Below, in pieces: positions 52,274 through 61,869 of a stretch of DNA of 61,869 nt. The position numbers and the translations under genes are program-made. The notes below the pieces were generated by a model. The model ran no database searches and was not told the origin of the DNA. It saw nothing but the letters and a program-made list of their open reading frames with translations. Numbering within the stretch: the stretch's first letter is position 1; each line of letters starts with the position of its first letter. This DNA comes from Cylindrodendrum hubeiense (lineage: Eukaryota; Ascomycota; Sordariomycetes; Hypocreales; Nectriaceae), in the NCBI GenBank assembly GCA_014621425.1, contig JAANBB010000235.1:1-61869 (forward strand), given 5' to 3'.

Positions 52274-53833
52274 TCAGATACCTTCGCCGTCATTGCGGCC
52301 CCAGAGCTTCACCGTGCGGTCATGTCCTCCACTGACAATCCACTTCCCGTCCCTGCTGTAGTCGACGCTTGAAACCGGTCCTGTGTGGCCGCTGAGTGTC
52401 TGCACCAATGACCAATCGTCTGCTGAGAAGATCTTGACGTTCTTGTCGAAACCACTCGACACGAAAAAGGTGCCCGACTTCTTGGGCAGCTGAGCTCCCT
52501 TCTCATCGACGCCGGGAGGCTTGCCGTCAACTGGGTCATCCATGCCCTTGAACCAACGCATATCCGAAACTAAGCTGGTGTGGGCACCAATCCCACCAGT
52601 CCTCTGGACTTTTCGTACATCCCAACACTTGATCCACCCATCCGCAGATCCAGTCAGCACCCGGTGTCCATCGGAGCTCCAGTCAAGTGCATGAATTGGC
52701 TTGATGTGGCCGTCCAGATGGCCGTCCAGAATCATAACCGTGCGGCCGGACCTTAGATCCCAGATTCTGCCGATGCTGTCGAGACCCGCACTAGCCAGCA
52801 AGGATCCGTCCGTGTTGAAGCTGATGGCGTAGACACCTCGGGAATGTCCCTCTTGAAGAAGCACCTCTGCGGTCGTCTCCACATCCCATAGGCGCCATGA
52901 GGTGTCCTCAGACGCGGATGCCAGGTAGCGTCCGGAAGGATGGAACTCGGTGCGGCAGACCCGCTGAGAGTGGCCTTGAAGCGTCGACAAAGGGGTGTCT
53001 TGGTTTAATGACCAGAGGTGGATGAGACTGTCAGCACCGCCCGAAGCCAGGTTGACCGAGTCTGGTGAGACACCCTGTTCAGGGATGGTGGCACCGGGGA
53101 ACCACGATATGCCGCTGATTTTGTTGGTATGGCCACGGAAGGTCTTCTTCTCCGTCAAGCTGGGTATCTCAATCAGCTTGACTTGTCCGCCCCAGTTGCC
53201 CACGGCCACCAGCTCTCCATTGGGGGATACCCTCGTGATGCTGAGGTTTCTTTCGCCAACAATTTGACTGCCTTGGAGCTCGAACGCCTGCAGCCTCTCT
53301 TTGACCTGTTTTCGGAACTTGACGTGTGTGCGTAGTGGGATCGTCGACTCGGCCTTTTGGAACGCGGTCCTTCGCTTCGCCCGGGGAAGGGAATATTCTG
53401 AGAGCTTGATGCGAGCCTGGAGAAGCTCCGGGCCACCTCGCGAGTAGAACTCCTCCTCTTGCTCCTCTGCTTCGTCCTCCGGCGCGTCCTCCATGGTGAT
53501 GTCGCCGCTCTCCAGCCCTGCCATCTCTGCCTGGATCGTCAGGAGCTCACGCAAACGATCTCGTCGATCCGCAGGTCCTTCTCCGAAAAGCGTTATGGGC
53601 TCTCCCATCTCTCTCAGCTTGGCGCGGACCCGGCCATCGTCGGTTGGCACAGCTATGGTCGCGGCGAGCCTCTTGCGATTGAACTGGCCGAGGATGGCGG
53701 AGGCTTTCTCGGGGGCCACTCCGGAGCCTCCCATGTGGATATCGTAATCGTGGTCATCGGGAACATCTTCCAGGGCGATTCCTTGGTTCGTGTCGGCTTC
53801 CTCCACGTACGCCTGCCGCGATGGATGAATCAT
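52274..53833 (-). CDS. PRP4: U4/U6 small nuclear ribonucleoprotein Prp4
   Basis: An intronless frame of 519 residues. Residues about 61-98 form the splicing factor motif (SFM): [19 protein letters not shown] followed by [17 protein letters not shown], which in Prp4 binds the U4/U6 particle. An acidic linker and a basic helix follow. From about residue 200 there are seven WD40 repeats, with typical GH...WD or W-C/S pairs ([43 protein letters not shown]). This is the standard Prp4 layout (human PRPF4, yeast Prp4). It acts in the nuclear U4/U6.U5 tri-snRNP before spliceosome activation, and is not the unrelated Prp4 kinase. It is divergent from the AGC kinase at 55212. Length and domain order are normal for the family. 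Confidence 0.95.
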   Translation of the reverse strand: MIHPSRQAYVEEADTNQGIALEDVPDDHDYDIHMGGSGVAPEKASAILGQFNRKRLAATIAVPTDDGRVRAKLREMGEPITLFGEGPADRRDRLRELLTIQAEMAGLESGDITMEDAPEDEAEEQEEEFYSRGGPELLQARIKLSEYSLPRAKRRTAFQKAESTIPLRTHVKFRKQVKERLQAFELQGSQIVGERNLSITRVSPNGELVAVGNWGGQVKLIEIPSLTEKKTFRGHTNKISGISWFPGATIPEQGVSPDSVNLASGGADSLIHLWSLNQDTPLSTLQGHSQRVCRTEFHPSGRYLASASEDTSWRLWDVETTAEVLLQEGHSRGVYAISFNTDGSLLASAGLDSIGRIWDLRSGRTVMILDGHLDGHIKPIHALDWSSDGHRVLTGSADGWIKCWDVRKVQRTGGIGAHTSLVSDMRWFKGMDDPVDGKPPGVDEKGAQLPKKSGTFFVSSGFDKNVKIFSADDWSLVQTLSGHTGPVSSVDYSRDGKWIVSGGHDRTVKLWGRNDGEGI

Positions 53834-55211
53834 CTTGGCGGATGGACGAGTCGCAAGACCTGGTGGCGGAGGCCTTGGTGGATAGATTACGACGGGGAGA
53901 AGGGGTAGATGGAGTGGATGGGTTCGCGTTCCAAGGGCCGGGGGTTATCAGCTGGCGCGAGGTCGAAGGGTCGGGGATGGTGGAAGTTGTTCGGCGGGTT
54001 GCGGCCTGGCGAAGCTATCAACAACTCTATGTGGATGGGTGCTTGCAGGGTCGCGAATTTTCTCGGTGACGGTAGTTAGTTTCGCCGACAGGTGGTGGAC
54101 CATGGCGCCGGCTGCCTGGGGTCGAGTGTGGGTGGCAGAAAAGGGTGCTGGGGTGCTGGGCTTCAGTGGACTCTGGCGGACTTGGCCGCTAAATCGGAAC
54201 CCAGCCGCTGCTGTCCGCGCCGATCGCCGCATGCTCCCTGCAAGTCAGGTTGTTGGCGACGTCAGGTCTCCAGACTTTTGGCTCGGTCGATGTGCGGTGG
54301 CCACTTCGGCAGAACCGCCACAAAGGGCCTCACCGGAACAGAGAAAGTCTGACCACTGCGCGCAATGTGCGCGGGCGGAGTGCAGGGCAATTAAAGCCTT
54401 GGGCGCCGCCTGGTCATATTGGTCATATTGCTACCCGAGAGGCATTATTTGGCCGCCCGTGCCCGGTGTCCCATGCTCGCCAGAGGAAAACGGAAAGTAT
54501 TTCCGCCAGATGTCGGGCATGATGTACATCCAGATGTATACCCGGGGGAGTTTACGTGCAGGATCGCTACACGACTGGGCACTAGGCGTGCGCTCCCGAG
54601 CGGCTGGTCGGCGGGTGCTGGCCTAAATAGAAAAAAACCCTGCCCCGCGTGCTGAACCGGGTAAGGCGAGCGTCCTCAGGGGGGCCTCGAGGGAGTGTCA
54701 GCGGGGGGGATTACGCTTGTTACAGCGTGGTGCAGGGCGCTGCAGCCAGTCAAGACCGCCCAAAAGTCTGCCTGGGTGCACTGGCGCGCCTACTGGCCCG
54801 GGCTTTCAAGGCCACCGAATTTTTTAAAATGTCTCGGCCAGGCCTACATCCTTTGTTTCGGCTCCCTTCTCCTTCTCTTCCTCCTTACACCTCTTGGTGA
54901 ACTGCACTCCCTACGACCCTCCCCTCGACCTGTACCGCCCACCAATGCATATAGCAAAGCCCGCCGACGTTCGCACCTCGTTCTTCCGCTATCAGATGCG
55001 TATTTCGAGCTTCCACCAAATCCTGCGACACTTCGAATCCGAGCCCCGCGCTGACCCGGAGCGACGACGCGGCTCCCCCTGAACGACTCGACCTCAGCCT
55101 GTTGCACTTGACCCTCGACAAGTGTTTTACTGTTTGAGTGTTGTAGTCGACTTGGGTTGACCGAGCCACTGATTCTACTCCTCTACTCCTCTTTCTCTTA
55201 CCGAACCGACC
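53834..55211. other. Divergent intergenic region
   Basis: About 1.4 kb shared by PRP4 and the AGC kinase gene. A CT-rich leader precedes the ATG at 55212. Open frames are Arg/Trp/Pro-rich without domains. No RNA gene was recognised. Confidence 0.5.
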
Positions 55212-56759
55212 ATGATAAGCCGAGTCCCCACCGCGGTTACCACCGTCCGCGGATTCCAGGCGACCCCGGTCGCCTCCGGTGATGAAGACTCCGACCATGG
55301 CCTTGGAGATACTCCGCGCATGCCCGCTCGCAGCGGACGTAAGCTTATCGACGATGTTGTCAGCGCCAACTGCAGCCCGAATCTCCGCCCCAGTGGCTCG
55401 CCCTCCGTGTCGGGTATTGCCAAGCTCCGATTGCAGATGGACCCCTTGAGTCTGGATGGCTCTTCGTCGCCATGTCATTCCATGAGCCGCACCGGGAGCC
55501 ATCAAAGCCTGGGCCCGGATGTCCGCCGAAAGCTCCTTACTCACTCGCAGAGCCGCGACGATGTTCGTAGCGACACTGGTAGTGATGGCTCGGAGACTGG
55601 CTCCATGAGTTACGAGGTTAATCTCGAAAACGACTTTGTTAGTGAGAGTGTCCGCGAGCGCACTGGGTATATTGAGCCGGTTGAGGGCGGCCTAAACCCC
55701 AGGCGCAAGATGACGTCGGAGGACTTTGAGCACCTCCGATGTCTCGGCAAGGGCACATACGGGACGGTGCTTCTGGTCAAGCAGCGCGCCACTGGGCGAC
55801 TCTACGCGCAGAAGCAGTTTAAGAAGGCTTCTCTGATTGTTCATAAGAAACTCGTCGAGCAGACCAAGACTGAGCGACAGATCCTCGAATCGGTCAACAG
55901 ACACCCTTTCGTGGTCAAGCTCTTCTACGCTTTCCAAGATCACGAGAAACTCTACCTGATCCTTGAATATGGACAGGGCGGAGAGCTGTTCACCCATTTG
56001 AACACGGAGAAGATGTTCTCGGAGACTGTTACGGCCTTTTACATGGCCGAAATGCTCCTTGCCATTTCGCACCTCCACAATGACCTGGGAGTCGTCTATC
56101 GCGACCTCAAGCCCGAGAACTGTCTGCTGGATTCCGAAGGGCATCTGCTTTTGACTGATTTCGGTCTGTCCAAGGTCGCCGTGGATCAATCGGAGAGTTG
56201 TAACTCGATGCTTGGCACGGTTGAATACATGGCACCTGAGGTTGTGCTTGGAAAGAAGTACGGCAAGGCGGTCGACTGGTGGTCCTTTGGAGCTCTTGGA
56301 TATGACCTGATGACTGGAAACCCACCTTTCCGTGGCCAGAACCACGCTAAGATCCAGGAGAACATTGTCAAGCAGAAGCTGGTGCTCCCGTACTTCCTGA
56401 GCCCCGACGCCAAAGACTTGCTTACAAGGCTCCTGCGCAAGGACCCAAACAAGCGACTCGGAGCAGTCATGCCAAAGGACATGCTGACGATGAAGAAGCA
56501 TCGATTTTTCCGCAAGATCGACTGGAAGAAGCTCGCAGCGCGAGAGATGGAGCCGCCGATCCAACCCATGATTACGGACCCGGAGCTGGCGGAGAATTTC
56601 GCGCCTGAGTTCACCGAGCTGTCGCTCAGTCCCGTTCAGGAGAGCAATGACATGTGGCCGCGGAGCGTCCCAAAGGATGACCCCTTTGGCGGGTTTAGTT
56701 TCGTTGCGTCATCGAGCCTGCTGGAGAATGAGGGCTTCACTTTCGCGGCGCCGATCTGA
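55212..56759 (+). CDS. AGC-family Ser/Thr kinase (S6K/Psk1-like)
   Basis: An intronless frame of 515 residues. The first 170 residues are Ser/Asp/Gly-rich and likely disordered. The kinase domain (residues about 172-440) holds LGKGTYGTVLLVK (178-190), the lysine in YAQKQF (K201), YRDLKPEN (D298), DFGLSK (D316) and an activation loop SMLGTVEYMAPE whose T336 is in the PDK1-site position. An AGC tail follows, with the hydrophobic motif FGGFSFVA (F492, F495, S496, F497), the TORC-type phosphosite of S6 kinases. Order and motifs fit the Psk1 or S6K type, acting in growth and nutrient signalling, rather than PKA or Sch9; no C2 domain is seen. The start ATG is the first after a CT-rich leader. Confidence 0.9.
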   Translation: MISRVPTAVTTVRGFQATPVASGDEDSDHGLGDTPRMPARSGRKLIDDVVSANCSPNLRPSGSPSVSGIAKLRLQMDPLSLDGSSSPCHSMSRTGSHQSLGPDVRRKLLTHSQSRDDVRSDTGSDGSETGSMSYEVNLENDFVSESVRERTGYIEPVEGGLNPRRKMTSEDFEHLRCLGKGTYGTVLLVKQRATGRLYAQKQFKKASLIVHKKLVEQTKTERQILESVNRHPFVVKLFYAFQDHEKLYLILEYGQGGELFTHLNTEKMFSETVTAFYMAEMLLAISHLHNDLGVVYRDLKPENCLLDSEGHLLLTDFGLSKVAVDQSESCNSMLGTVEYMAPEVVLGKKYGKAVDWWSFGALGYDLMTGNPPFRGQNHAKIQENIVKQKLVLPYFLSPDAKDLLTRLLRKDPNKRLGAVMPKDMLTMKKHRFFRKIDWKKLAAREMEPPIQPMITDPELAENFAPEFTELSLSPVQESNDMWPRSVPKDDPFGGFSFVASSSLLENEGFTFAAPI

Positions 56760-57287
56760 CGGGTGGTGTTGGCTCTCGGTGAGATAGCCGGGGGTGGTCG
56801 TTGGGTTCGGGGAATGTGATGCAAACGAGGGGAAAAGTAAATATGTAGCGAGTTTGGGACTTTGGGTTTATCGCATGTCAGAGGCGTACGCGGTCTCGTT
56901 TCCTCTTTTCCTGTTTCCTGTTTCTTGTTTATGTCGGGAGCTGGCGGCAAGGAGCGGTGACGACACCGACAGGTGGTGATTCTTGGCGCGATAGACGATG
57001 CGGGACGAATGGGGACAAATGAAGCAATACACGATAGCTCGGTTCCCGAAAAGATAAAAAAACCTCGTCTCGTATCTTGATCCCCGAGAGCAAACCCAAT
57101 TGCCGGCAGGTGAAGACCGCGTCATCCCAGTTTCAAGTGGTGGAGGAACGCCACCGGGACGAGGCAACGTCAGCACATGGGGCTGAGCTGGCGTTTTGTA
57201 TCGGGAGTATTGGGGGTCAGATCTGCTTTTGCGTGCGCGAATGATGCAGAGGGGAGAGGGCCAAGAAACGCAAACTGCACGGATGAC

Positions 57288-57372
57288 GGGCGACGGGCAA
57301 CGGGCGACGGTTGGAAGGTCGTGGTTGGAGGGCCACAGTTGCAGGGCCATGGTTGGAGGGGCCACGGTTGAA
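57288..57372. repeat. Imperfect GGCGACGG / GGTTGGAGGGCC repeats
   Basis: Three short copies of GGGCGACGG/GGGCAACGG followed by four drifting copies of a 15-18-nt GGTTGGAGGGGCCACG unit in noncoding sequence. Confidence 0.65.
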
Positions 57373-58692
57373 GGATATTAGCGGGAGACGAGGCGCTGGT
57401 ATTTCTTGGCGGCGACGCAGGGCGAGTTGCGCAGCGCGTTAAAGATGTGAAGCGTGTGAATTCACTGCGTCGTGAGTGGAGCGCTGCCAGCCGTGCGTTT
57501 CTCCATGGCGCGATGGATTCCATATGGGCCTGGGGCTCGGCCGGGCTGGGCTAGCGCGGGGGACGCGAGCCAGTGCCGGGCCCTGTAATTGCCGAACGCG
57601 GAGAGGCTACCTGCTCTGTCCGGGGCGGGACACGAAGGGCTGAGAGAGCCTGAGACGGATGATGCCTCTCTGTTTCTCTGTTCGTGCGTAGGTACAGGCG
57701 GCGCGCAGGAGGCACACCGGAGGCATGCAGCAGACGCGCAGGAGACGCACAGTAGCATGCGCATCGTACATGATAGCCCGTACGCTGGCCAGACACAGCT
57801 GCAGCCGCCGGTGAGCGTGAGGGGGACGGCATCAGAGGGTTACGCGTTCACCTGTGCAGATTAGAGAGCTATCGTATCTTGCGTTCCACAACGACGCCCG
57901 GTGGAACATGTTCGAGCTTGGCGAGGCCGATCGTTGCGTCGTGCGTCGTAGTCATGGGTTATTCATCCAAGTTTAAGCATGAAAGGCCAAGCTTTCGCTG
58001 CTGCCGGGCAATGACATGGCACTGATGACGGGGCACAGCTTTGTTTGCCGCCCTGGGGTGCATCCTGGCTCCATGTTTGACTGAGGTCCGGCGGCGCGCC
58101 TGTTGGTGGCATCCGGGGCCTGCGAGACTGGGGTTCCGCGGGTTCTGGGGGGGTTTTGGGTGCACTGCTGACGTACTCCCTCCAAGCCCGTCGTAGATTT
58201 CTTGCCAGACCTGGCCGTGGTCTAGACCTCGGTCGATCCAGAAGAGGCCTCCTAGCGAATCCCCCCCAGGATGGCACCCAATTACGCGATGGTGATTTCC
58301 AACGACTGCCGTCCGGGGCACGACTGTCTGTGTTGTGCTTGGCAGAGTCTGGGAACATGGAACAGTGACAGGTGGACCCGAGCGACGGGGGCACCGTCAC
58401 CTTGTAATTCGATGCCTCGTACTCCATCGCGGTCGGTAACGCGACCGAAAGTCTAAATCTCTTAATTTTCGCTTCCAGCCCGGGGGAGCAGCAGCATGGT
58501 CGTCGATACTAGCCCTCGGCTCGCTGCCTTGTGGGGATGGGGTTTCGCGCGTAATGGAGCTGGCTGGGGGTTGCGCCGTATCGGGAAGATTGACTGCCCG
58601 CAGCCGACGACAACCAGAAGGGATCGTCCCTGGCCGGCCGCGTCGATACGTGTTAATACCGTTTGAGTTCGCTGCGCACGCTGCCAATGCGA

Positions 58693-58759
58693 CTGGCCAA
58701 GCCTGCCAATACCGCTGGCCGAGCCTGCCAATGCCAATGCCGCTGGCCAAGCCTGCCAT
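58693..58759. repeat. 22-nt tandem repeat (CTGGCCAAGCCTGCCAATACCG)
   Basis: Three copies of a unit reading CTGGCCAAGCCTGCCAAT, the second and third separated by a duplicated GCCAAT. It lies in noncoding sequence between the AGC kinase and the b561 gene. Confidence 0.85.
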
Positions 58760-59640
58760 TCCCTGAGAAGCTTATCATTAGAGTGCGGCGGTGCTGGACC
58801 TGCTGTGGATTCCCAACCTGGGTCGGCCGCCCGCCATGTGTTGCACTGCTTCGCCCTCTGCATTTGTCAGTCCTCGCTTCGGTTGGTCGCTGCTCCGTAG
58901 TGCCAGCATCCGTACCTCTACGGTGCTACGGCATGTACAGCAGGCGCTGCATGTACCTCAAGTGGTCAGCGTCCAGCCTCGTCACCGCAAGGATCTCAGG
59001 GAAATCTCACTTGCGGAGCCGTGAAGCCACCGCCGCCATCTCTCCCCGTGCCCTCCCCGTCCCCCCCGTGCCCACCCTCCATGCCTTAACGCCACGCATA
59101 TCCGAGCACCAATGAAGCCAGTCCCGCGCTCGGCCTAGGCCTGACGCCGGTGTAGCGGACGTTTTTAGACGCAGTTCCCAGAATGTCACAAAGATGTGGC
59201 AGTGTGAAGCCAGTGTGAGCCAGTGAGAGTAGTGTGCTCAGATTGTTGGACACTGAAACCCTATTTCCCGTTCAAAGGGCGGAGCCTGACGCTGACGACA
59301 CCACGACAAGGGAACAAGGGTGTGTGAGCCTCTGCTCCCGCTTGGCGCTCCCTTCGAATCAGGATCATCCCCATCTCATCCTCTCGAGCTAGTCTCGGCC
59401 TCGCACACCTTCCGAGCGTGGCTTGCTGCTAGAATGCTTCTTCGATGGAACCCCCTGGCTGTGTCACAGCTGCCGCCCGACCTGTCCATATATGGTCCTG
59501 GTTGTGCCCCTCGTAGACGCCTCATTCTCGACCACACTCCCCTCCATCTCGCAGCTTGACTTTCACAGCTTTGCTCACACCTTGACTTTCACAGCCTGAT
59601 CCTCACAGCCTGTCTTGGATCCAAGCTCAATACACCAACA

Positions 59641-61051
59641 ATGAAGTCGCACATTGGCACGCTGGCTGCTGCCGCCACCGCAGTCTTGTGTATGTAGACA
59701 CACATGTCTCCCGCGCCGCCTTCATCAACGCTTGCACATAATTAGTTGCTGACGCCTTTCTTTTTTGACCTCTAGATGCCCGCGGTACATCTGCCACCAC
59801 ATCCTCCTTCTGCCCCGGCTCCGGCGATGTCTGCTACCGCTGGGGTGTACCAGAGGCCGCTGCAAGCTCGGGTTCCGGAGACGTATATTTCCAAATCAAG
59901 GCTCCCACTACCAACCAGTGGGTCGGAGTCGGCATTGGCTCGCAAATGTCTGGTGCCGAAATCTTCGTCATCTACCAAGATGGCAGCGGCAATGTCACCC
60001 TGAGCACCAGGTCCGGCAGAGGCCATGTCATGCCCCAATATTCGCAGAGAAGCGCTGTCGAGCTGCTCTCAGGGTCCGGCGTCAGCGGCAGCGAAATGAC
60101 CGCCAACATTCGATGCGGCGACTGTTCTTCGCTCGACCTCTCGGGTACCAACTCGTGGATCGCTGCCTGGAAGGCGGGCGATAGTCTGGACTCGACCAGC
60201 CCCTCTGAGACCATCACCGAGCACGATTCTGACCACAGCTTCTCTGTCGACTTCTCTTCCGCAAGCTTCAGTACGAGTGGAAACCCCTTTGTGAGCGGCT
60301 CCAGCAGCGACAGCGGCTCCAATTCCGACTCCAACTCCGATTCCAACTCTGGTTCCAACTCTGGATCCGGATCTGGGTCGGATGGTGCAGTAACGGAGAA
60401 TAAAAGCAGCAATAGCGACACTATGGCCAATGCCCATGGCATCGTCATGGCCATTGTGTTTGTCATCGCATACCCCATTGGTGCCGTCGTCATGCCCCTC
60501 CTCGGAAAGTGGTTCATCCACGCTGGTTGGCAGTTCCTCGCTTTCCTGGGCATGTGGGCGGGCTTCGGCCTCGGCTATGTCGCTGCGCGAGATGATGCTA
60601 TCGTAAGTGTTTCATGGATATGCACTCGCATCCACCTTCGCGCTTGCTAACATTGTCTTTCTAGTTTTGGAAAAACACTCACACCAAGATGGGTACCATT
60701 GTTTGCGCTCTGCTGGGTCTACAACCCGTTCTCGGATGGGCGCACCACCAATATTTCCGCAAGCACCAGCAGCGAGGACTCATCAGCCACGGCCACATCT
60801 GGTATGGCCGAATTCTCATGGTCCTCGGTGTTGTCAACGGAGGACTGGGTCTAGAGCTTGCTAGCTCTCCCCGGAGCTTGACCATTGCATACTCGGTGGT
60901 TGCTGCTATCGTGAGCATCCTGTACGTCGCCGGCACCCTTGTTGGTGGAATGCGAAAGAGGCGTCAAAGTGCGAAGCGGATTGTCTCTCCTCAGATGACG
61001 CACGAGGAGCAACATTCTCTGTCCGACAGGACTCGACCCCGATACCAATAG
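59641..61051 (+). CDS. Secreted cytochrome-domain / cytochrome b561 fusion protein
   Basis: Three exons, 59641-59689, 59776-60602 and 60665-61051, give 420 residues. Donors are GTATGT and GTAAGT; acceptors TAG and TAG. Exon 1 encodes most of a signal peptide (MKSHIGTLAAAATAVLY). Residues about 25-195 match the cellobiose-dehydrogenase-type cytochrome (DOMON) domain: FCPGSGDVCYRWGV, WVGVGIGSQMSGAEIF (Met a candidate heme ligand) and SGRGHVMPQY (His the second candidate). A Ser/Gly/Asn/Asp linker repeat (NSDSNSDSNSGSNSG) follows, then five membrane spans with conserved His residues (ANAHGIVM, WFIHAGW, THTKMG, SHGHIWYG), as in cytochrome b561. The design suggests electron transfer across or at the plasma membrane, perhaps to an extracellular partner. 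A basic cytosolic tail ends the protein. Confidence 0.9.
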
Positions 61052-61869
61052 GGCTTGGGTGCGTGGAACTAGAAAACGAAATGTAAATAATTACCATCGC
61101 TCAACTTTGAGCGACGCAGATACTTGGGGTCGAATTGCCACAAGCGGGAACCAAAGAAGGATCACGGGATGTGACTGGTAGAGAACCTTGAAGGCGCGGC
61201 AAGGGGGGTTTCATGTAACTATTTTTTTGGGCGAGATTATTCTCGATGGTACATTGTACGAACGAACCAGTTGTCCATAGCGTAACGAACATCGCTTAAA
61301 CTCAATATGCCCACGGAAAGAAAATGAGTGACGTGAGTGGGCGTTGCATGGTGAGGTCATCTGCACCGGCACTTGCCATGATGCCGCTTGAGGTTCGAAC
61401 AAGGCTGGTGCATGTTGAGATGCTCCGCTCTGAGCGTGAGCATGAAATTGGAGATGAGTCAGATGTAGACGATGGCCACGATTCACACCAAGGTCAAAGG
61501 AAAAGAAAGGTCAAAGCGAAAAGAGAGGAACAATGTACGCGTCGTCGGAGATGAAGTGCATCATGGTGATTCATGCCTGCGTGAGGCTCTTGAAGATTGA
61601 TAACACAGAAATCACCCGCAGCCAACCAGAGGTCGCCCAGATCACGTGGAATGCCGGCCCAGTCGTAGCCGTTTTGCTCCGGAGCACCACCGTGAGGCGC
61701 CGGGCGACGGGCGCGCGCCTACTAAACCTGCGGCCTGAGGCAGCAACTCGACGACCAGGACCGCTCNAGGAGGAGCTGGTTTGACACCAGTATTGGTAAT
61801 TTTCGTGCGTTAGGAGCCATTGGCCGAAGTTCGGCGTCCTCGACTGCGAGATTGTCTCATGATGGACGG
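61052..61869. other. Right-end region, no gene seen
   Basis: The 3' side of the b561 gene. An ambiguous base (N) occurs at 61767. Open frames (for example 61533-61784) have no recognisable domain; part of a further gene may lie beyond the window edge. Confidence 0.4.

Larger units (their letters stand above)
56760..59640. other. Long intergenic region, no gene seen
   Basis: About 2.9 kb between tandem plus-strand genes. It carries two low-complexity repeats (57288-57372 and 58693-58759). Open frames near 57963-58427 are Arg/Pro-rich with no domain. The right part (59220-59640) is the leader and promoter of the b561 gene, with CCATATATGG near 59486 as a possible TATA-like site. Confidence 0.45.

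Overview
This is about 62 kb of nuclear DNA from a filamentous ascomycete. The protein families and the (C/G)TAA(C/T)-type branch points suggest a Sordariomycete, perhaps Hypocreales; this is inference, and no species can be named. Introns are short (about 46-200 nt) with GT...AG borders. Intergenic regions are long and rich in microsatellites. Genes lie on both strands without operons, as expected for a fungal chromosome arm. Exon borders were read by eye from splice signals and reading frame; none was checked against RNA.

Layout. 0-5 kb: a Ser/Pro-rich unknown protein, a lone class I terpene synthase, and a membrane-anchored NodB-type polysaccharide deacetylase. 7-12 kb: a small protein with (RDYN)n repeats, a Cys/Met-metabolism PLP enzyme, and a four-exon unknown. 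15-21 kb: a single-span membrane protein, a SAM methyltransferase with an 11-nt microexon, LSM6, and a Rad60/Esc2-type SUMO-like protein. 21-31.7 kb: an Hst3/Hst4-type sirtuin, a secreted type-B carboxylesterase, a mitochondrial rhomboid protease, and two unknowns, one broken by a frameshift in a G8 tract. 35-42 kb: a frameshifted ER/membrane protein, MTD1, and a nucleoside hydrolase. 42-44 kb: LSM8 and a clear U2 snRNA gene on the minus strand. 44-49.5 kb: a head-to-head pair made of a HeLo-like/pseudokinase protein and an intact Ser/Thr kinase with two families of internal repeats. 50-57 kb: a cyclin K/T-like protein, PRP4 (U4/U6 snRNP), and an S6K-like AGC kinase. 59.6-61 kb: a secreted cytochrome-domain/cytochrome b561 fusion.

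How they fit together. Most genes are housekeeping or chromatin/RNA genes. Four core spliceosome parts (LSM6, LSM8, U2 snRNA, PRP4) fall within 36 kb, which is notable but may be chance. The most unusual locus is the divergent kinase/pseudokinase pair at 44.4-49.5 kb. It resembles fungal signalling modules tied to nonself recognition or regulated cell death, and the kinase has a near-perfect 4 x 22-residue repeat followed by four copies of a WLAD/E-x-PKR module. Two genes carry single-base indels in G/C runs, and one ambiguous base (N) occurs near the right end, so assembly errors should be considered before calling pseudogenes.
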